DNA of 10,466 bases, from NCBI GenBank assembly GCA_020047725.1, contig JAIFNM010000060.1, forward strand, positions 1 to 10,466, given 5' to 3'. The first letter of the stretch is position 1; the number at the start of each line of letters is the position of its first letter. The notes beneath the pieces are model-generated. The model was not told the origin of the DNA, ran no database searches, and saw only the letters and a program-made list of their open reading frames with translations. Position numbers and translations under genes: made by a program. This DNA is from Betaproteobacteria bacterium (GTDB lineage Bacteria > Pseudomonadota > Gammaproteobacteria > Burkholderiales > Rhodocyclaceae). Below, piece after piece: positions 1-5,660 of this stretch.

Positions 1-64
1 TCTGCTCCGAGATTTCCAAAGCATCATCAACCTCAATACCAAGGTACCTCACGGTGCTCTCCAG
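1..64 (-). pseudogene. 3' remnant of interrupted tyrosine recombinase
   Basis: Read on the minus strand, this segment translates in frame as LESTVRYLGIEVDDAL followed by EISEQ, and then runs off the window edge. It is the missing C-terminus of the integrase whose 5' part lies at 3485-4029. When the two pieces are joined, the Tyr in TVRY becomes residue 187, nine residues after His178 of the GHSK motif. That is the normal spacing of the catalytic tyrosine in this superfamily, and all three intact recombinases in the window share it. The remnant has no start codon or ribosome binding site and is cut off from its 5' half by the inserted element, so it should not be translated alone. The true stop codon lies outside the window, probably only a few codons away judging from related proteins. 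Confidence 0.93.
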
Positions 65-91
65 TCTATGTACTCCAGTACATAGACTGGA
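60..91. repeat. 32-bp palindrome at left end of RIT
   Basis: The arms tccagtctatgtact (60-74) and agtacatagactgga (77-91) are perfect reverse complements around a 2-bp centre (cc). The outermost 6 bp of the left arm is the host junction sequence tccagt, and that of the right arm is its inverse, actgga, which overlaps the start of the left inverted repeat. The 7-mer ctccagt occurs at the host junction (59-65) and again at the palindrome centre (73-79). Arms flanking a 6-bp centre resemble the core sites of tyrosine recombinases. The right end has no equivalent, so the two ends are asymmetric. Confidence 0.85.
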
Positions 92-118
92 CTATCTCCC
101 GCGCCGAACTATGTCCCG
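86..118 (+). repeat. RIT left terminal inverted repeat
   Basis: Its 33 positions match the reverse complement of 3458-3490 with a single difference (a at 107). The first 6 bp, actgga, overlap the palindrome at 60-91. Inside it are two direct copies of a 9-mer, ctatctccc (92-100) and ctatgtccc (109-117), 17 bp apart. These are probably recombinase binding sites. A third, inverted copy, gggacatag, lies further in at 164-172; with one extra base pair on each side, 109-119 and 162-172 form an 11-bp inverted repeat. Confidence 0.92.
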
Positions 119-181
119 CAACACATGCAAACGCCGGTGGACTGGCATGCACATGCATTTCGCGGGACATAGGTGTCTGCG

Positions 182-1180
182 CTACAAGCCCTTGAGGAAC
201 GCGAGTAGCGGATCATCGGGTCGGTACCGGCCAGGGCTGCCTTCTGGCGGTGTTGTCTTGTCGAGAACCGCCTGCTTCATTGCCAAATCGGCATCCAAAT
301 AGATCTGCGTCGTCTCGATCGACTCATGCCCGAGCCATATCGCGATCGTCGATTGCTCAACGCCCTCGTGCAGCAAGTCCATGGCCGTCGTGTGACGCAA
401 CACGTGCGGGCTCACACGTTTGCTGTTCAGTGATGAGCACTTCACAGCGGCCGTTCTGACGTGCTTGTTGAGCAGATAATGCACGCCGTGAGAACTCAGA
501 TTGCCACCGCGTGCGTTGGGGAAAAGAGGCTGGCCTTGGATCAGCGGTGGTTCTCGTGCCCACGCAGCCAGTACAGCGCGCGTATTCTTGCTCAGTGGCG
601 TGCACCGCTCCTTGCGTCCCTTACCGATGACCCGAACGTGAGCACCAACACCGACGTGCAGATCCTCATGCTGCAGGCTGGTCAGCTCCGACAGCCTTAA
701 TCCGGTCTGTACCGCCAACAGCAGCAAGGCGTGATCACGACGACCCGACCAGCTTCGCTGATCCGGCGCGGCCAACAACGCGTCGACTTCCTCTCGGCTG
801 AGGAAAGGCACCAGCGAACGCGTGAACCGCTTGGCCGGAATCGCCAGAACGCGCTGGATCTGCGCCGAGTGCGTCGGTGCCTCGAAGGCCGCGAAGCGGA
901 AGAACGAGTGCACAGCCGTCAGCCGCAGGTTGCGCGTACGGGCTGTGATGCCGCGAGCCCGCTCCATCTCGTCAAGGAAGACCATCACCAGTGGCGCGTC
1001 AATGTCGTCCAGCGCCAGTGCCGAGGGCGCCTTGCGCAAGCGCTTGTGCACGAATTGCAGCAGCATCTTGAAGGTGTCGCGGTACGAGGCAATTGTGTGC
1101 GCGCTGGCTTGGCGCTGCTGCATCAGGCGCTGGGTGAAGAACCGCTCCAGGAGAACACCGAAGTTGGGTTGGCCACTCAT
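182..1180 (-). CDS. ritC: Tyrosine recombinase RitC (third gene of RIT)
   Basis: This 332-residue protein belongs to the tyrosine site-specific recombinase (phage integrase/XerCD) superfamily, which cuts and rejoins DNA through a 3'-phosphotyrosine link. Residues 1-105 or so look like the SAM-like core-binding domain (SAHTIASYRDTFKMLLQFV), and 125-305 form the catalytic domain. The full active site is visible: Arg162 (TGLRLSE), Lys187 (GKGRKER), His259-x-x-Arg262 (HVLRH), His285 (LGHES) and Tyr294 (TQIYLD). The start is fixed by the ATGA overlap with the ritB stop; a purine-rich ggggagag stretch lies upstream of it. Co-translation with RitB is therefore likely. The stop lies close to the left inverted repeat, leaving no room for cargo. 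Assignment to the RitC subfamily rests on gene order, length and the trio context. Membership of the recombinase superfamily is certain. Confidence 0.95.
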   Translation of the reverse strand: MSGQPNFGVLLERFFTQRLMQQRQASAHTIASYRDTFKMLLQFVHKRLRKAPSALALDDIDAPLVMVFLDEMERARGITARTRNLRLTAVHSFFRFAAFEAPTHSAQIQRVLAIPAKRFTRSLVPFLSREEVDALLAAPDQRSWSGRRDHALLLLAVQTGLRLSELTSLQHEDLHVGVGAHVRVIGKGRKERCTPLSKNTRAVLAAWAREPPLIQGQPLFPNARGGNLSSHGVHYLLNKHVRTAAVKCSSLNSKRVSPHVLRHTTAMDLLHEGVEQSTIAIWLGHESIETTQIYLDADLAMKQAVLDKTTPPEGSPGRYRPDDPLLAFLKGL

Positions 1181-2115
1181 GATGGCTCTCCCCAGCGCTG
1201 TTCCAGCCGGGCCGTCGCTTGGGCCATTAACTCTGGGTTGGCACTCAGGTACCAGTAGGTGCCGGAGACGCAGACGTGCCCGAGGTAGGTCGACAGCAGC
1301 GGCATCTGGCGCCCAGGGTCATTGCCCTCCTGGTACCACCGCGTCAGCGTCTGAACGGCGAAGCGATGCCTGAAGTCATGCAGCCGCGGTCCCTTGCGCG
1401 CACCGACCGCACGCAAGCCCGTTTTGCGCGACAACGTGTAGAAGGTTCGATGAACATGACCGCCGTCGAGGCGAGTACCGCGCCGCGAGACGAACAAATA
1501 GCTGGAGACCGGATGACGGAAGAACTGCGCGCGTCGCTCGATGTAATCGGCCAAGATCGCACAGGTAGACGGATGGATCGGCACCAAGCGCCACTGGCCG
1601 AACTTGGCGCCACGAATCGTCAGGACGGCCTGCTTGAGGTCGACGTCGGCAAGCTTGAGATTCAGCGCTTCGGACAGGCGCACGCCCGTCACACTGAGCA
1701 GGCCGATCAGACCGTGGAACACCCACGGGCGCAGCGGCGTCGACGGCCAAGTCACAGGAAGTTCCAACGCCGCATTCAACAGCCGCCTGATCTCATCCTC
1801 GGTGTACAGGTGTGGTCTGGCGCGCGTGGATTGGTGTGGCAATAGGCCGAGCGGCGGTACCTCAGTGCGGCTGTCGGTGGCGCTGCGATGGCGGGCGAAG
1901 CCGCGCACGAAGCAAAGCCGTCGGGCCCATTCGGCGGGTTGTACCGATGCACATTGAGCCCACTCAACCGCGAGTCGGACGCTGATGTGCTCGGCGTAGT
2001 GATCTTCCGTGAAGCTGACGAAGCGGGGTAACAATAGCCCTTCGTCGTGCATTTTGTAGCCGAGTCTCCGGCGCAGATCGATGTATTCCTGTAGGGCTTC
2101 GCGCAAGGTGTTCAT
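1177..2115 (-). CDS. ritB: Tyrosine recombinase RitB (second gene of RIT)
   Basis: This 312-residue tyrosine recombinase is the middle gene of the trio. An N-terminal region of about 100 residues (MNTLREALQEYIDLRRRLGY) would bind the core site. The catalytic domain follows, with Arg146 (TGVRLSE), Lys171 (RGAKFGQWR), His246-x-x-Arg249 (HDFRH), His280 (YLGHV) and Tyr289 (TYWYL), so the active site is complete. The long spacer between HDFRH and LGHV (RWYQEGNDPGRQMPLLSTY) sets it apart from the other two and fits my memory of the RitB subfamily. The start codon overlaps the ritA stop by 4 bp (ATGA), with gggag a few bases upstream, which implies translational coupling. The three proteins share little sequence beyond the active site. 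This suggests a division of labour, such as heteromeric binding of different arm sites, rather than recent duplication. Confidence 0.95.
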   Translation of the reverse strand: MNTLREALQEYIDLRRRLGYKMHDEGLLLPRFVSFTEDHYAEHISVRLAVEWAQCASVQPAEWARRLCFVRGFARHRSATDSRTEVPPLGLLPHQSTRARPHLYTEDEIRRLLNAALELPVTWPSTPLRPWVFHGLIGLLSVTGVRLSEALNLKLADVDLKQAVLTIRGAKFGQWRLVPIHPSTCAILADYIERRAQFFRHPVSSYLFVSRRGTRLDGGHVHRTFYTLSRKTGLRAVGARKGPRLHDFRHRFAVQTLTRWYQEGNDPGRQMPLLSTYLGHVCVSGTYWYLSANPELMAQATARLEQRWGEPS

Positions 2116-3359
2116 CGCGCGCTCCCGGGCCAGGCCATGGCCACGGTTCGCAGCGCATCCAGATCTACCTTGGCGTAGATGCTGGTGGTCTGCGGGCTGC
2201 GGTGGCGCAGCACTTGGCCGATCTCGGGCAGCGACGCGCCTTGCCGCAGCATGTGGGCAGCCAAGGCATGTCGGAACTGATGCGAGCCTTGATGCGGAGC
2301 GTCGACCTTGGCTCGCTCAAGTGCGTAGCGCACGATCGAACCCACGCCGTCAGATCCGTCCATCAGACCGCGGACCGGCGCCATGGAACGAAGGAAGACG
2401 TGCCGGTCCCCACAGGTCGGACGACCGTGCTGCAGATACGCGGCAATGGCCGTACCAACATCGACGGGCAGCGGCAGTAGGCCCTGCTGTCCACCCTTGC
2501 CGTGAATGCGCAGTTGCGCCTGATCCCAGTCGATGTCGTCCAGAGTCAGTCTGATGATCTCGCAGGCGCGCAGCCCGAGACGCGCCAGAAGTAGCAGGAC
2601 AGAACGATCACGTAGGCCGACCGCTGTTAAACGGCTGCAGCTGTCGATGGCGCGCTGTGCGTGCTCGGCAGCGATCGCCTTGGGGATCGGCGGCGTGGTC
2701 GTCCAAGTGGCGACTGATGGTACACCAGCGGCAAGTCCGGCTGAGACTTCGCCACGGAACTCGCAGAAGCGCAGGAAAGACCGCAACGCCTTGGCAACAC
2801 CCTTCACCGCCGGGGGTGCCATGCGCTTCGACTCTTGTTGAATGAACGCGATAGAGTCGCTCGGTCGAAGATCATGCAGGTAAACCTCTGTTTGCCCGAA
2901 GCGCCAGACCAGGAACTGCCGGGCCAATCTGGTGTAGTTATCAACGGTGGCCGCCGCCAGCCCTTGATTGCGTTGTAGGTGTTGCGCGAAATCGGTGGCG
3001 ACGCGGTCAACAGCCGTCGTGCATGAAACAGCGGCAGCGCAGAGTTCTCGCTCACGCAGAAAGAGCAGCAGCAGGGTCAACGCTTGTCGCTCCTGGCGGC
3101 GTGTCTCAGGGCGACGCGAGCGGCGCCGAGCCCGGCTGCGCTGAAATCGGTCGATGTCGTTGTCCGTCAGTGCTTCAACGTCAATGCCGCGTCCCTCGCA
3201 CCATCGGCAAAAGGCCAATGCGTGTCTCGCCACGATGCAGGCGTAGCCCGCCGAATATTGCTGACTGCCCAACCAGGTGACGAACGAGCCGAGGTGCTCA
3301 GCAGACGCGCCGCCGATCGCGCGGACCCGCGCATCGGCTATCTCATAGGAATGCTCCAT
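2112..3359 (-). CDS. ritA: Tyrosine recombinase RitA (first gene of RIT)
   Basis: This 415-residue tyrosine recombinase is the promoter-proximal gene of the trio. An N-terminal extension of about 110 residues precedes the core-binding domain (about 118-205, with TVDNYTRLARQFLVW and a C-terminal LRSFLRFCEFRG helix). The catalytic domain has Arg264 (LGLRACE), Lys288 (HGKGG), His360-x-x-Arg363 (HQFRH), His386 (LRHRS) and Tyr395 (TTSIYA), so it looks competent. I chose the ATG at 3359 over the in-frame ATG at 3404 because an excellent ribosome binding site (aaggag) lies 6 bases before it, and the shorter form begins with typical integrase sequence. The remaining 98 bp to the right inverted repeat must hold the operon promoter, but I see no clear -35/-10 pair. 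Naming as RitA rests on order and length. Confidence 0.95.
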   Translation of the reverse strand: MEHSYEIADARVRAIGGASAEHLGSFVTWLGSQQYSAGYACIVARHALAFCRWCEGRGIDVEALTDNDIDRFQRSRARRRSRRPETRRQERQALTLLLLFLRERELCAAAVSCTTAVDRVATDFAQHLQRNQGLAAATVDNYTRLARQFLVWRFGQTEVYLHDLRPSDSIAFIQQESKRMAPPAVKGVAKALRSFLRFCEFRGEVSAGLAAGVPSVATWTTTPPIPKAIAAEHAQRAIDSCSRLTAVGLRDRSVLLLLARLGLRACEIIRLTLDDIDWDQAQLRIHGKGGQQGLLPLPVDVGTAIAAYLQHGRPTCGDRHVFLRSMAPVRGLMDGSDGVGSIVRYALERAKVDAPHQGSHQFRHALAAHMLRQGASLPEIGQVLRHRSPQTTSIYAKVDLDALRTVAMAWPGSAR

Positions 3360-3438
3360 GATGATCTCCTTGCGGGCGAAATTGCCCGGCAAAGAGAATG
3401 ACAATGTTCAGCGAAATCGTCGTCAGCCCCCCGGCAAA

Positions 3439-4029
3439 TCAGGGCGTCAGTTCCGCACGGGACATAGTCCGGCGCGGGAGATAGTCCAGTTTGGAATGGC
3501 CAAGGAGCAACTGAACGGCACGCAGATTCTTGGTCCGCTTGTAGATCAATGTTGCCTTGGTTCGCCGCATCGTATGCGTACCGTAGACCGTGGAGTCTAG
3601 GCCGATGGCGGAGATCCACTGATGCACGATTCTGGCGTATTGCCGCGTAGAAACATGGGGCGAGTTCGTCAGTCGGCTGGGAAACAGGTACTGCTCAGGC
3701 TTCAGCTTCGCCTTCTCCAGCCAGGCGGTAACCGCCATTCGGGTGGGCTCCGTCAATTCGAACTGAACCGGCCGTTGTGTCTTGCGCTGCACAATCATCG
3801 TGCGCGTCAAGACCTGATTGCCGTGGGTGATGTCGCGAACACGCAGATTGACAAGATCGCAGCCGCGCAGCTTGCTGTCGATGGCGAGATTGAACATCGC
3901 CAAGTCGCGAACATGATGGGCGTTCTGAAGATGAATACGGATCGCCCAGATGTCCTTGGGCTTGAGCGGTGGCTTCTGCCCTATCAATTTGCCTTTGTTC
4001 CAGGGTTCCCGAGATTGATTGGATTCCAT
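3439..4029 (-). pseudogene. Tyrosine recombinase, 5' part, truncated by the RIT
   Basis: This encodes a short integrase consisting mostly of the catalytic domain (about 200 residues when intact). It begins MESNQSREPWNKGKL, a sequence type I recognise from a compact integrase family common on proteobacterial plasmids and islands. Native residues 1-181 end at GHSKL. The next 15 (DYLPRRTMSRAELTP) are read from the RIT inverted repeat. Arg55 (SKLRGCD), Lys83 (QRKTQRP), His152-x-x-Arg155 (HTMRR) and His178 (LGHSK) remain, but the catalytic Tyr187 is on the other side of the element (1-64). Tyr183 in the read-through tail is at the wrong spacing. The protein should be unable to cleave DNA, although it might still fold and bind. 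The start is supported by aaggag upstream. It follows the 144-residue gene by 75 bp on the same strand. Confidence 0.93.
3458..3490 (-). repeat. RIT right terminal inverted repeat
   Basis: This is the reverse complement of 86-118 with one mismatch. It contains two direct copies of the 9-mer, gggacatag (3459-3467) and gggagatag (3476-3484), and ends in tccagt (3485-3490), the 6-mer shared with the left host junction. The repeat also supplies the last 15 codons of the truncated integrase reading frame and its stop. The left-end palindrome has no counterpart here. Confidence 0.92.
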
Positions 4030-4030
4030 T

Positions 4031-4061
4031 TCAAACTCCTTCGTGGTTGATCGGAGTTTGA
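4031..4061 (-). promoter_or_regulatory. Hairpin masking the integrase ribosome binding site
   Basis: In the integrase leader RNA, the arms tcaaactcc (from 4061 down) and ggagtttga (4039 down to 4031) are perfectly complementary over 9 bp, with a 13-base loop. The 3' arm contains the GGAG of the Shine-Dalgarno sequence and ends two bases before the AUG codon. If the stem forms, it would block ribosome entry, so expression of the integrase would be low or conditional. The complementarity is plain in the sequence; the regulatory role is inferred. Confidence 0.6.
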
Positions 4062-4104
4062 TTGTGTGGCGTGCGGATCAGGAGCGAGGCAGATTACAAC
4101 GGAA

Positions 4105-4539
4105 CTAAAGCCTTAGGCATTTCACTTCCTCCAGCGCTACCGCGTCAATACGCCGTTGCAACGCTCTTGAGGGTGTCCAGCAACCGCCTTGGGCCACAAA
4201 GCGGTTGGCCGCATCGACGATGACGCCCTCGTTTTTGGGTTCCAAGGTCGGGAGTGCCAAAGCCAATTCCACGCGAGCACGTTGATGGCGATCAAACGAA
4301 GAACGGTCAAAGCATCCGTTTTCGTCAAAGGCAAGGAACCCGAACGTTATCCAAACGATGCAACTCGGCTCTCGGTCAATAAGCTCTACCGCGACGTCGG
4401 TCATGCGTACCCGACGCCCGGCAAAACGAAGTAGCTGGCAACGTGTCGGATCCTGGAGCATCTGCTCAAACTTGCTGTTCGGCAGCCGATAAAGCGTGTC
4501 GTCCTGGTCGAGCAGATACATGCGGCACGATATTCCCAT
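4105..4539 (-). CDS. Hypothetical protein, 144 aa
   Basis: I do not recognise the family. The protein starts MGISCRMYLLDQDDTLYRLP and is a soluble mixed alpha/beta-looking chain without a signal peptide or membrane segment. An acidic DQDD stretch sits near residues 11-14, and a hydrophobic stretch (CIVWITFGFLAF) at about 60-71 looks like a buried strand rather than a membrane helix. The C-terminal third (ALQRRIDAVALEEVKCLRL) is probably helical. The start is well supported by a strong ribosome binding site (aggaggtga, 4546-4554) that touches the stop codon of the preceding winged-helix gene, so the two are almost certainly co-transcribed. Codon use and composition look like those of a normal gene. 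Its position between a DNA-binding protein and an integrase suggests it belongs to the same mobile module, but the sequence gives no hint of a biochemical role. Confidence 0.75.
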   Translation of the reverse strand: MGISCRMYLLDQDDTLYRLPNSKFEQMLQDPTRCQLLRFAGRRVRMTDVAVELIDREPSCIVWITFGFLAFDENGCFDRSSFDRHQRARVELALALPTLEPKNEGVIVDAANRFVAQGGCWTPSRALQRRIDAVALEEVKCLRL

Positions 4540-4553
4540 CGCTGGTCACCTCC

Positions 4554-4823
4554 TCACATCAAGTCGGGCAGCTGCTCTCGGGGCAAAAGCAGAGTGATCG
4601 AGCGACCCTGCCCGGCGATTCGTTCGATCAGTCCTGACGTCTCCAGGCTCAGTATCATCTGATGGACTGCCGGTGGCGAGACGTGGAAATAGCGCTGCAT
4701 GTCTGCCTCAGCCGGTGGCTGGCGGTGAATCTTTGTGTAGTAGTAGATAAAGGCAAGGTACTGCCCCTGCTTGGCGGTATAAGTGCTTTGCACAGGAAGC
4801 TGTTTTTCGGACAGGTTGGACAT
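4554..4823 (-). CDS. LexA-type winged-helix DNA-binding protein, 89 aa
   Basis: Residues 16-80 (TAKQGQYLAFIYYYTKIHRQPP, then AEADMQRYFHVSPPAVHQMILSL, then GLIERIAGQGRSITLLLP) follow the pattern of the LexA N-terminal domain. That pattern is a first helix, the PP turn, a recognition helix with SPPAVHQ, and a wing ending in the R-x-I-x-L-L strand. The LexA peptidase domain is absent, so this would be a stand-alone DNA-binding protein and not an SOS repressor that cleaves itself. It is first in a minus-strand run with the 144-residue gene (tightly linked) and the integrase, and it probably regulates that run. The ATG is preceded only by a weak gggga ribosome binding site. The fold assignment is good; the target and any inducer are unknown. 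Confidence 0.82.
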   Translation of the reverse strand: MSNLSEKQLPVQSTYTAKQGQYLAFIYYYTKIHRQPPAEADMQRYFHVSPPAVHQMILSLETSGLIERIAGQGRSITLLLPREQLPDLM

Positions 4824-5105
4824 TCAATTATCCCCGCTCGCAATTCACGGTTCGGGCCACAGATAGCGCTGGCTCGCCGCTATAGTGCCGCAGCTTTTGT
4901 TGGTCGTCGAGTTGCCGGGCCGCGCGGACTTGGTTGTCCTGTTGTGCCTGAGCATCCCTGAATTCGTTTGGTTTCCTAAAATCCTGTCTTCTGATCGGAC
5001 AAGAAGCGCCGGAAGATGTTTTCAAACCCTTTCTGACTCAGGCAACCCTGTAAAATTTGACTTCAGCTCGTTCTCCCCAAAACAGCGTATTCCCTCCCAA
5101 TACCG
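4824..5105. other. Divergent intergenic region between winged-helix gene and two-gene operon
   Basis: This 282-bp gap separates the minus-strand winged-helix gene from the plus-strand operon and must hold both promoters. It contains one small dyad, atagcg (4863-4868) and cgctat (4878-4883), which could be an operator. The -10-like hexamers taaaat at 4977-4982 and 5051-5056 lack a good -35 at the right distance, so I call no promoter. An open frame on the minus strand (4828-5025) lacks a ribosome binding site and any recognisable sequence. Confidence 0.5.
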
Positions 5106-5660
5106 ATGAATTTCTCCGAAACCATTGCCACCCTCAATAGCGCCTCGGCCTTTGAGTTGTACCGTCTGCGAGCCGCCATTGACCGCGTCCTGGATCAACC
5201 GGGCTGGATGGATGCCGTTCGCGCCCGGCTAAGCGTAGGCCAGCCCATTCAGTATTTCGATCCGGTCGCGAACCGCTCCCAGCAAGGTCAGGTGTTGGAA
5301 CTGCGACGCAAGCAGGCGGTCGTTCTTGATCTTGCGACACAAAAACGCTGGCTGATCTCGTACGCGGCCATCAACCTGGATGGCGCGGATGTTGAAATCC
5401 GCGAGAAGCCCCGGCAGGGCCTTGGGCGGAATGAAGTCGCCATCGGCGATATGGTCGGCTTCATGGACCGCAACCATCAACAGCGCAGCGGGCGCATCCT
5501 GCGACTCAACGACAAGACCGTCACCTTGCTGTGCGGCAAGCAGCAGTGGCGCGTCGCCTATGCGTTGCTCCACCGCGTCGTTGACGGCAGTGCCTCGTCG
5601 GGCGACGTGCTGGAACTCGATGTCCTGCCCGACACCGCCGAGTCAGCAGACAATGAGTAA
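5106..5660 (+). CDS. Hypothetical protein with two SH3-like repeats, 184 aa
   Basis: No named family is recognised. A helical N-terminus (1-42) is followed by two copies of a roughly 46-residue unit, at about 43-91 and 112-158. Each follows the pattern [VI]G-x2-[IV]-x-[FY]-x-D, then G-[QR]-[VI]-L-x-L-x2-K-x-V-x-L, then W-x-[IV]-x-YA. Alternating hydrophobic residues with G and W at turns suggest small beta-barrels of the SH3, Tudor or KOW kind, which often bind nucleic acid or protein. The chain has no signal peptide or membrane segment, so it is probably cytoplasmic. The gene overlaps the following one by 8 bp and is clearly in the same operon. The ribosome binding site is weak; the ATG at 5106 is chosen because the N-terminal helix starts there. 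A nucleic-acid-binding role is only a guess. Confidence 0.8.
   Translation: MNFSETIATLNSASAFELYRLRAAIDRVLDQPGWMDAVRARLSVGQPIQYFDPVANRSQQGQVLELRRKQAVVLDLATQKRWLISYAAINLDGADVEIREKPRQGLGRNEVAIGDMVGFMDRNHQQRSGRILRLNDKTVTLLCGKQQWRVAYALLHRVVDGSASSGDVLELDVLPDTAESADNE

Larger units (their letters stand above)
60..3490 (-). mobile_element. RIT (recombinase in trio) element inserted in an integrase gene
   Basis: The element is 3,425 bp (66-3490, counting one copy of the shared 6-mer). It holds three adjacent tyrosine recombinase genes in one direction, joined by 4-bp ATGA overlaps, and no other cargo. Near-perfect inverted repeats lie at 86-118 and 3458-3490. The 6-mer tccagt occurs at both outer junctions (60-65 and 3485-3490). 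Deleting 66-3490 gives a continuous reading frame for the host integrase, so the boundaries are known to within the 6-bp ambiguity. The published description of RIT elements (three different tyrosine recombinases always together, flanked by inverted repeats) fits. Whether the 6-mer is a target duplication or the overlap sequence of a site-specific crossover cannot be decided from one copy. All three recombinases keep their catalytic residues, so the element may be active. Confidence 0.93.

Noticed and set aside
3360..3404. Longer RitA start at 3404
   Set aside because: The ATG at 3359 has aaggag at ideal spacing, and the extra 15 residues do not resemble integrase sequence.
3383..3438. Repeated 9-mer cccggcaaa (3385-3393 and 3430-3438) upstream of ritA as an operator pair
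   Set aside because: Only two copies 45 bp apart in GC-rich DNA, with no promoter elements positioned against them; chance is a sufficient explanation.
3439..3486. Tyr183 in the read-through tail as a replacement catalytic residue
   Set aside because: It lies only five residues after His178 rather than nine, within sequence unrelated to the native C-terminus.
4828..5025. Minus-strand open frame of 65 aa upstream of the winged-helix gene
   Set aside because: No ribosome binding site or known motif, and it covers the region where the divergent promoters must lie. A degraded gene cannot be excluded.
5380..5652. Upstream extension of the 411-aa protein (open frame from 5380)
   Set aside because: It overlaps the 184-aa gene in another frame, has the low-complexity Ser/Ala/Arg look of a shadow, and the ATG at 5653 fits an 8-bp coupled overlap.
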